A stretch of DNA of 64,000 bases from Schumannella soli. GTDB taxonomy: Bacteria > Actinomycetota > Actinomycetes > Actinomycetales > Microbacteriaceae. Positions 58,020 through 64,000 of this stretch are shown piece by piece. Within the stretch, counting starts at the first letter, position 1; each line of letters opens with the position of its first letter. A model generated the notes under the pieces. That model was not told where the DNA came from. It made no database searches and saw only the letters and a list, made by a program, of their open reading frames with translations. The stretch lies in assembly GCF_006517435.1 (NCBI RefSeq), contig NZ_VHQG01000001.1:563737-627736 (forward strand), written 5' to 3'. The position numbers and the translations under genes were made by a program.

Positions 58020-61000
58020 ATGCTCATCCGGCCCGTCCGCGCGATCAGGGAGATCGCCGACCGACTGACCACCCGACCACCCACGCGCCCCTCGCGTCCG
58101 GCGCGCGGCGCCCTCGTCGGCGTCGCCGTCATCGCGCTCGGCGCCGGCACGCTGCTCGCCGGCCCCGCCCTCGCCGCCTCCGGCACGAGCGTCACCGGCC
58201 TCACCGTCAACGGCCGCAGCGAGCCGCTCGGCATCCCCGGTGCCGCTCCGAGTCTCGGCTGGCACGGCGAGTCCGCGACCCGCGGCACGGTGCAGAGCGC
58301 CTATCAGGTGCAGGTCGCGCGCAGCGACGCCGCCCTCGCCGCGCCGGACGTCTGGGACTCGGGCAGGGTCGACTCGGCCGCCCAGGTCGACGTCGGCTAC
58401 GGCGGGCCGGCGCTCACCGCGCAGACCGCCTACTCCTGGCGGGTGCGCACCTGGGACGGCCGCGGCAAGGCCAGCGGATGGAGCACCCCGGCGCACTTCG
58501 AGACCGGCCTGCTCAGCGCCTCCGACTGGGGCGGCGCCCAGTGGATCGGCGGGCCGCCCGCGACCGAGCTGCCGCGCTGGACCGACACCACCACCGACGT
58601 CGACTTCACGATCGACAACCTCGTCGTCGCCGTCTACTTCCGCAGCGCGACCCTCAACAACGGCTACCTGTGGCAGCTCAGCGTCGCCGACGGTACGCCG
58701 CAGTTCCGCCCCCACGTCAAGAAGGACGGCAGCATCCAGCTCATCGAGAGCAAGGACATCTCCGATGTGATCAGCGCCGACGCGCTGCGCACCGGCACTC
58801 ACACGCTGTCGATCCGCACCCAGGGCACGACCATCACGACGCTGCTCGACGGCACGCAGATCGACCAGCGCGACGATGCCACCTTCGACCGCGGCTACGT
58901 CGGCTTCCGCACCTCGCAGGCGACCGAGGGCACCGAGACCACGACCATCCACCGGGTGAAGGTCACGGCCGCCGACGGGGCCACGCTGCTCGACACCGAC
59001 TTCCACGGCACCGGCGCCGACGGGGGCAACCCCTTCACCGGCGGCACCGTCGTCGACGACGGACTGCGCATCGAGGGCAACGCCGAGACGATCTGGCGCT
59101 CCCCCGACGGCGATCTGCCGCTGCTGCGCACGAACTTCTCCACGCGGGGCGGCGAGACCCCGGTGCGGGCGCGCCTCTACGCGACCGCGCGCGGCGTCTA
59201 CCAGCTGCGCCTCAACGGCGCCGACGTCGGCGACCAGCGGCTCGCGCCCGGGTTCACCGACTACGAGAGCCGCATCCAGCACCAGACCTACGACGTGACG
59301 AAGCTCGTCAGGGCCGGCCGCAACGCGCTCGGCGCCGAACTCGGCAGCGGCTGGTACGCCGGCAAGGTCGGGATGTGGGGCCCGGGCGTCTTCGGCACCG
59401 ACCCCTCGGTGCTCACCCGCCTGCGCCTCGACTACGCCGACGGCTCGAGCCAGTGGGTCGACTCGACCGACACGTGGACCACCGCGCGCGGCCCGTGGAC
59501 CTTCGCCGACAACATCGACGGCGAGAGCTACGACGCCCGCAAGGAACAGAAGAACTGGGATCGCGCCGGCTTCGACGCGAGCGGATGGACCGCCGCCACC
59601 GTGCACGACTCGGCGACGCAGCTCGTCGTGCCGCAGCCCGACGAGCCCGTGCGCGAGACCGGCGCGCAGCCGACGGTCGCGCGCACGCAGCCGACGAAAG
59701 GCACCTACATCTACGACGTCGGCCAGAACATGGTCGGCGTCGCGAAGATGCGCCTCAAGGGCACGGCCGGATCGACGGTCACCATCCGCTACGGCGAGAT
59801 GCTGAACCCCGACGGCACGCTCTACACCGCCAACCTGCGCGCCGCGAAGGTCACCGACCACTACACCTTCGCCGCCGACGGCGCCGTCGAGTACGAGCCG
59901 CGCTTCACCCAGCACGGCTTCCGCTACATCGAGATCACCGGCGCCGCATCCGCTCCGACGCCCGCCGACGTGACCGGCATCGTGTGGGGATCGGACCTGC
60001 CCGACACCGGCACGCTGACGACCTCGTCGCCGATGCTCAACCAGCTGGCCAGCAACATCTCCTGGGGCCAGCGCGGCAACTTCCTCAGCATCCCCACCGA
60101 CACTCCGGCGCGCGACGAGCGACTCGGCTGGACGGGCGACATCAACGTGTTCGCCCCCACCGCCAGCTACCTCACCGACACCCGGGCGTTCCTCGGCAAG
60201 TGGCTCGCCGACCTGCGCGACTCGCAGGGCGAGAACGGCGACTACCCGGGCGTCTCGCCCGAACCGCCGGGTGTCGGCTGCTGCGGCGGCGGAACCGGAT
60301 GGGCGGATGCCGGCATCACGGTGCCCTACACGCTGTGGAACAGCTACGGCGACGCGACCGTGGTGCGCGAGGGCTGGGACTCGATGACGCGGTTCCTCGA
60401 CCACGTGCAGGCCAGCGCGGGTGAGGATCTCATCGACGACGGCCGCAACGTCTACGCCGACTGGCTCAACCTCGACGACCCGACGCCCGCCGAGGTGCTC
60501 GGCACGGCGTACTACGCCGAGGATGCGCGGATGATGTCGGAGATGGCCGCCGCGCTCGGCAAGACCGCCGAGGCGACCGCCTACGCCGACCTGTCGACGC
60601 GCATCCGCGCCGCCTTCGCCGCGACCTTCGTCGCCGCCGACGGGACCGTGCGCGGCAACAGCCAGACCGCCTATGCGATGGCGCTGGGCATGGACCTCGT
60701 GCCCGCCGCGCAGCGCGCCGCCGTCGGGACGAAGTTCGTCGCGAAGCTCGAGACCAGCGGCAGCCACCTCACGACCGGGTTCCTCGGAACCCCGTGGCTG
60801 CTGCCCGCGCTCACCTCGGTCGGCCGCGCCGACCTCGCGTGGAAGCTGCTCGTGCGCACCGACTACCCCTCGTGGGGCTACGAGGTGAAGATGGGCGCCA
60901 CCACGATGTGGGAGCGCTGGAACTCGGTCATGCCCGACGGCAGCTTCGGCGACGTCGGCATGAACTCCTTCAACCACTACGCCTACGGCGCCGTGGGCGA

Positions 61001-61361
61001 CTGGATGTACCGCAACATCGGCGCGATCGCCCCGCTCGAGGCGGGCTACCACCGCATCCGCGTGGCGCCGCTGCCCGGCGGGGGCGTGACCCACGGCGCC
61101 GGGTCGCTGCAGTCGGTCTACGGGAAGATCGCGACCGACTGGACCTCGAGCCAGACGGATGCGGGAGCCCGGTTCGATCTGAAGGTCACGGTTCCGGTGA
61201 ACGCGACCGCGGAGATCGTGCTGCCCGCATCGAAGGTCGCGCAGGTGACCGAGAGCGGCGGCGCCGTGAAGAAGGCGGCGGGTGTGCAGAGCGCGAAGGC
61301 CGCGAACGGCTCGGTCACGGTCGTAGTCGGATCGGGCAGCTACGTGTTCCGCGTGGGCTGA
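58020..61361 (+). CDS. secreted alpha-L-rhamnosidase (GH78)
   Basis: 1113 residues. The signal peptide ends near GPALAAS (about residue 45). N-terminal fibronectin-like domain (about 50-165), then an inserted beta-jelly-roll of about 130 residues (180-340), the rhamnosidase N domain (GVYQLRLNGADVGDQRLAPGFTDYE), a concanavalin-like domain, and the (alpha/alpha)6 catalytic domain (about 660-1000). The GH78 acidic set is visible in DTPARDERLGWTGDINV and later in the Glu of MGATTMWERWNSV. It releases L-rhamnose from plant glycosides or polysaccharides outside the cell. GAGAAGGAG lies 8 bases before the ATG. Confidence 0.92.
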   Translation: MLIRPVRAIREIADRLTTRPPTRPSRPARGALVGVAVIALGAGTLLAGPALAASGTSVTGLTVNGRSEPLGIPGAAPSLGWHGESATRGTVQSAYQVQVARSDAALAAPDVWDSGRVDSAAQVDVGYGGPALTAQTAYSWRVRTWDGRGKASGWSTPAHFETGLLSASDWGGAQWIGGPPATELPRWTDTTTDVDFTIDNLVVAVYFRSATLNNGYLWQLSVADGTPQFRPHVKKDGSIQLIESKDISDVISADALRTGTHTLSIRTQGTTITTLLDGTQIDQRDDATFDRGYVGFRTSQATEGTETTTIHRVKVTAADGATLLDTDFHGTGADGGNPFTGGTVVDDGLRIEGNAETIWRSPDGDLPLLRTNFSTRGGETPVRARLYATARGVYQLRLNGADVGDQRLAPGFTDYESRIQHQTYDVTKLVRAGRNALGAELGSGWYAGKVGMWGPGVFGTDPSVLTRLRLDYADGSSQWVDSTDTWTTARGPWTFADNIDGESYDARKEQKNWDRAGFDASGWTAATVHDSATQLVVPQPDEPVRETGAQPTVARTQPTKGTYIYDVGQNMVGVAKMRLKGTAGSTVTIRYGEMLNPDGTLYTANLRAAKVTDHYTFAADGAVEYEPRFTQHGFRYIEITGAASAPTPADVTGIVWGSDLPDTGTLTTSSPMLNQLASNISWGQRGNFLSIPTDTPARDERLGWTGDINVFAPTASYLTDTRAFLGKWLADLRDSQGENGDYPGVSPEPPGVGCCGGGTGWADAGITVPYTLWNSYGDATVVREGWDSMTRFLDHVQASAGEDLIDDGRNVYADWLNLDDPTPAEVLGTAYYAEDARMMSEMAAALGKTAEATAYADLSTRIRAAFAATFVAADGTVRGNSQTAYAMALGMDLVPAAQRAAVGTKFVAKLETSGSHLTTGFLGTPWLLPALTSVGRADLAWKLLVRTDYPSWGYEVKMGATTMWERWNSVMPDGSFGDVGMNSFNHYAYGAVGDWMYRNIGAIAPLEAGYHRIRVAPLPGGGVTHGAGSLQSVYGKIATDWTSSQTDAGARFDLKVTVPVNATAEIVLPASKVAQVTESGGAVKKAAGVQSAKAANGSVTVVVGSGSYVFRVG

Positions 61362-61401
61362 GCGTCGGCGCGCGCGAGTCGCACCCTGCGCGTTCTCGGC
61401 G

Positions 61402-61443
61402 AACCGGGGCCGGTCGGGGAATCCCTCCCCGCCGGCCCTGGTT
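61402..61443 (+). terminator. terminator after the rhamnosidase
   Basis: AACCGGGGCCGG and CCGGCCCTGGTT close a long imperfect stem with an inner GGGGA/TCCCC, 40 bases after the stop codon. Confidence 0.65.
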
Positions 61444-61474
61444 GGCTGAAGGCGACCATCACGGAAGGAACACC

Positions 61475-62335
61475 ATGCGCGTCCTGCTCACCGGAGGCAC
61501 GGGCCTCATCGGCACCGCCACCCTCGCCGCACTCCTCGATTCCGGACACGAGGTGACCGCGATCGTCCGCAGCAACGAGTCCGCGGCGAAGGTCACCGCC
61601 CACGGCGCAACCGCTGTGATCGGCGACCTCAGCGACAGCACCTGGCTGGCGACGAAGCTGCGCGAGGTCGACGGCGCCATCCACCTCGCCACCGACAACC
61701 AGGGCCCGGCCCTCGACGACGCCGTCGTGGACGCGGTCATCAACGGCTTCGCCGGCACCGACAAGCCCTACGTGCACACCGGCGGCATCTGGGTCTGGGG
61801 ATCCGGCGCCGACATCAGCGAAGACGACGCGCAGAACCCGCCCGCGATCACCGCCTGGCGCGCCGGGCCGGAGGGCCGCATCCTCGGCTCCGACATCAAG
61901 GCCACGCTCATCGCCCCGGCCGTCGTCTACGGGCCCGGCGGCGCCGGCATCCCCTCGCTGCTCGCCGACGGCCCGCGCGACGCGGACGGCGCCCTCGAGC
62001 TCATCGGCTCGGGCGACCAGCACTGGACGACCGTGTCGACCGGCGACCTCGCCGAGCTCTACGTCATCGCGCTCGAGCGCAGCGACGGGCACACCACCTA
62101 CATCGGCGCCAGCGGCGAGAACCCGACCGTGCGCGAGCTCGGCGAGGCGATCGCCGGGCCGTCGGGGGCGGTCGTCGCCGGCTCGGACTCCTCGGCTCGC
62201 GAGCGACTCGGCGAGGCCTTCGCGGATGCGCTGCTGCTCGATCAGCAGGCGCGCGGCTCGAAGGCACGCAGCGAGCTCGGCTGGGAGCCGAACGGCCGCT
62301 CGCTGGTCGCCGAGCTCACGGCGGCGCGCGGCTGA
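61475..62335 (+). CDS. NAD-dependent epimerase/dehydratase family protein
   Basis: 286 residues, an extended/atypical SDR. Nucleotide motif MRVLLTGGTGLIGTATLAALL at the N-terminus, IGDLSD for the adenine site, and PAVVYGPGGAG downstream. The catalytic YxxxK is not evident where expected (the region reads ILGSDIK), so it may be an atypical NmrA-like or reductase-like form. GGAAGGAA precedes the ATG. It is separated from the rhamnosidase by a terminator. Confidence 0.82.
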   Translation: MRVLLTGGTGLIGTATLAALLDSGHEVTAIVRSNESAAKVTAHGATAVIGDLSDSTWLATKLREVDGAIHLATDNQGPALDDAVVDAVINGFAGTDKPYVHTGGIWVWGSGADISEDDAQNPPAITAWRAGPEGRILGSDIKATLIAPAVVYGPGGAGIPSLLADGPRDADGALELIGSGDQHWTTVSTGDLAELYVIALERSDGHTTYIGASGENPTVRELGEAIAGPSGAVVAGSDSSARERLGEAFADALLLDQQARGSKARSELGWEPNGRSLVAELTAARG

Positions 62336-62400
62336 GGTTTCGGCGCCCCTGCCGTCGGCGGTGCTGTCGGCAGCGCTGTCGGCCGTGACGTCAGCTGTTC

Positions 62401-62469
62401 CGTAACTCAGGAGATCCGGTCGGATCCGCGCCCGAACGGGCCGGATCGGGCGGATTCTCCTGAGTTACG
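62401..62469. repeat. 69-bp palindrome (single copy here)
   Basis: CGTAACTCAGGAGATCCG and CGGATTCTCCTGAGTTACG form 18-19-bp arms with one unpaired base, around a GC-rich centre holding GGATCCG/CGGATC dyads. It lies between convergent genes and could act as a terminator, but matches the size class of the P51/P68/P72 families. Confidence 0.65.
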
Positions 62470-62498
62470 TCACTCCGGGGGCGGCATCAGAGACGGTG

Positions 62499-62798
62499 TC
62501 AGAGCATGAAGTCGATCGCCGCGCGCGACGCGACGAGAGTGCCGATGAACTTCGCCACCTCGACGTGCGCCGGGTGGTCGATGTAGGCCTGCAGCCCGGC
62601 CGCGTCGTCGAAGTCGGAGTCGATCGCGAAGTCGCCGTTGCGCGGGATGCCCGTCGAGTCGGCCGGCACGTCCATGCGCTTGATCTCGGGGATGACGTCC
62701 ATCAGCCCCACGAGCTTGGCGCGGATCTCGGCGATCTGCTCCGCCTTCTCGGTCGGGTCGTCGGTCTGGAGCGTGAAGATCAGCACGTGGCGCAGCAT
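62499..62798 (-). CDS. Dabb (stress-responsive A/B barrel) domain protein
   Basis: 99 residues, a complete dimeric alpha+beta barrel domain (MLRHVLIFTL, IPEIKRMDVPADSTGIPRNGDFAI, LQAYIDHPAHVEVAKFIG). The conserved His in DHPAHVEV is present. Function is usually unknown. TAGGCT ends 6 bases before the ATG (leaderless). Confidence 0.88.
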   Translation of the reverse strand: MLRHVLIFTLQTDDPTEKAEQIAEIRAKLVGLMDVIPEIKRMDVPADSTGIPRNGDFAIDSDFDDAAGLQAYIDHPAHVEVAKFIGTLVASRAAIDFML

Positions 62799-63021
62799 GG
62801 AGCGAGCCTACTGAGCGACGACGCTGCGCGCCCGCGCCGCTCAGTCGAGTGCGGTGGCATCGGGGCGCACAGCATCGAACGTGGGCGGCACCGGGTGCAC
62901 AGCGTCGGCCTTCGAGTCACACCGCGACGTGATGCGGCGCGGCATCGGCGCTGATCCGACATCGTGCTGACGCGCGGGCGGCCCAGTCGTACGGCTCAGG
63001 CGGGCCGCTCAGTCGGGCGGC

Positions 63022-63696
63022 TCAGCTCCGGTCGGCGAGCTCGATCGGGGCGGTGTGGCGGGCGAGGCGCGCTTCGAGGCCGGCGCGCACCGCAGGCCAC
63101 TCATCGATGAGGATCGAATGCACGGCGGTTCCGCTGAAGGTTCCGTCGGCGCGCACCCGGTCGCGGCGCAGCACGCCCTCGAACGTCGCGCCGAGCTTGA
63201 GGATCGCGGCGCGCGAGCGGTCGTTCTGGCTGTCGGCCTGGATCTTGACGCGGCCGTAGCCATGCGTGAAGGCGTGCCCGAGCAGCAGCAGCTTCGTCTC
63301 GGGGTTCACGGCCGTGCCCCAGACGCGCGGGTCGTAGCCGGTCCAGCCGAGCTGCAGCTGCTCGGTGCGCTCGTCGAGGTCGCCGAGGGTGGATGCGCCG
63401 ACGATCGTGCCGCCGACGCCATCCGCGTCGCCCGCGCCGCCCCCGCCGTCCGCGCCGCCGATGAGACGCACGACGAACTTGCGGGCGTCATCGGCGTTGC
63501 CGTACCCGGCGACCCAGTCGCCGAACGCCGCCCGGTCAGCGGGCAGCCCGGCGGGACCGCCGCCGTAGCCGCCGGCGAACACCTCGGGGTGCGCGAGCGC
63601 GGCGAAGAGTCCGTCGGTGTGCGCCTCGGCGTCGAAGGGCTCGAGCCGCACGAAGCGGCCGGTCAGCACGGTCGGGGCGGGGCGCGTGGCAGTCAC
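63022..63696 (-). CDS. GNAT family N-acetyltransferase (RimJ/RimL-like)
   Basis: 224 residues. N-terminal LTGRFVRLEPFDAEAHTDGLFAAL and C-terminal NDRSRAAILKLGATFEGVLRRDRV are typical of GNAT proteins related to RimJ/RimL; EQLQLGWTGYDPRVWGTAVNPETKLLLLGHAF covers the acetyl-CoA region. A Gly/Asp-rich loop (about 85-100) is inserted. The GTG at 63696 has CAGGAT ending 6 bases upstream. Substrate unknown. Confidence 0.87.
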   Translation of the reverse strand: MTATRPAPTVLTGRFVRLEPFDAEAHTDGLFAALAHPEVFAGGYGGGPAGLPADRAAFGDWVAGYGNADDARKFVVRLIGGADGGGGAGDADGVGGTIVGASTLGDLDERTEQLQLGWTGYDPRVWGTAVNPETKLLLLGHAFTHGYGRVKIQADSQNDRSRAAILKLGATFEGVLRRDRVRADGTFSGTAVHSILIDEWPAVRAGLEARLARHTAPIELADRS

Positions 63697-63804
63697 CGGT
63701 CCATCCTGTCTCCGGATGCGCCGGGCGCGCGACTCACGCCGCAGGCCACCGCGCATCCGCTGGCCCGGTCGCGCACGAGCCGTTCCGATCCGCGTGCCTC
63801 TCTC

Positions 63805-63871
63805 GCGATACTGGCGAGGCGTCACGGCAGCGCCGCCCGCGCCCTCGCCCACCCCGTTGAGCAGTATCCGC
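63805..63871 (+). repeat. 68-bp palindromic repeat, family P68, copy 5 (67 bp)
   Basis: GCGATACTGGC at the left (one G short of the usual GCGGATACTG) and AGCAGTATCCGC at the right. A third half-site CCAGTATCCGCG follows at 63883-63894, with the same 22-bp offset as in copy 1. Confidence 0.82.
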
Positions 63872-63958
63872 ATACCGCCGAGCCAGTATCCGCGAACCCG
63901 GGGGGGGCAGGATCCGCGTACCCCCGGCCCACCGACCGGCGGCAGGTCGCACACCGCA

Positions 63959-64000
63959 CCGGATACTGGCGCCACGTGGCAGCAGCGCCGCCCGCGACCT
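63959..64000 (+). repeat. 68-bp palindromic repeat, family P68, partial copy at window edge
   Basis: ACCGGATACTGGCGCC followed by GGCAGCAGCGCCGCCCGCG, closely matching the left half and centre of the copy at 63805; the right half is beyond the window. Confidence 0.7.

Larger units (their letters stand above)
63697..64000. other. 304-bp region at the window edge: P68 repeats, no gene
   Basis: Holds one full P68 element with its extra half-site, a G8 run (63900-63907) and the start of another P68 element cut by the window edge. No reading frame is credible. Confidence 0.7.

Noticed and set aside
57990-61094. A 1034-codon open frame on the minus strand opposite the rhamnosidase
   Set aside because: Same type of shadow; the plus strand has signal peptide, ribosome site and GH78 motifs.

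Overview
This 64 kb window reads as chromosome of a high-GC actinobacterium, most likely a member of the Microbacteriaceae. That placement is an inference from a combination of signals: about 70% GC coding sequence, many GTG starts, DUF3073, a PadR/DUF4097 operon, LAxTG (sortase-E type) anchors, and many starts preceded by a TANNNT box 6-8 bases before the start codon (leaderless mRNAs). No rRNA, tRNA, CRISPR array, prophage, integrase or classical insertion sequence was recognised. Fifty-four genes are called, one of them broken.

Layout. 0-8 kb: regulators and small enzymes (DUF2000/AraC divergent pair, VOC protein, a YczR-like MocR regulator divergent from the membrane protein YczE, a TipA-like MerR regulator with a premature stop, a DUF4097/PadR operon). 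8-17 kb: a KimA-like potassium/amino-acid transporter, then a sugar island in which LacI, a binding lipoprotein and two ABC permeases run leftward and a glycogen-debranching enzyme runs rightward from a shared LacI operator. 17-35 kb: a flavin monooxygenase, DUF3073, an F420-type nitroreductase-like protein, and scattered purine genes (purM, purF, purD-purC, purS-purQ) mixed with a sterol-carrier-like protein, YCII, dioxygenase, GH18 and SGNH genes and a remarkable Met/Cys-rich copper-storage-like protein. 35-44 kb: an MscS channel, a 1686-residue wall-anchored nuclease/5'-nucleotidase, AzlCD, and a DUF559 (Vsr-fold) gene bracketed by inverted copies of a 51-bp palindrome. 44-52 kb: purL, a MarR regulator, and a surface-protein locus with a SipW-type substrate, a signal peptidase fused to a LamG domain, and a cadherin-like LASTG protein. 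52-64 kb: an MFS/PadR efflux operon, chorismate mutase, an ABC exporter pair, a secreted GH78 rhamnosidase, and small enzymes.

Purine genes for five pathway steps (PurF, PurD, PurSQL, PurM, PurC) are spread over 26 kb in six transcription units; purN, purE/K, purB and purH are not in the window.

The most unusual content is not coding. Intergenic DNA is loaded with palindromic elements of fixed length: a 51-bp family (four copies), a 68-bp family (five copies, one a base shorter, plus an edge fragment), a 72-bp family (three copies, one inside the debranching-enzyme reading frame) and three single-copy palindromes of 58, 66 and 69 bp. No Y1 (RAYT) transposase is seen; the only nuclease gene in direct contact with any family is the DUF559 gene. 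A second candidate novelty is a stem-loop with a conserved 10-nt loop and a differing but still paired stem found on each side of the signal peptidase-LamG fusion gene.
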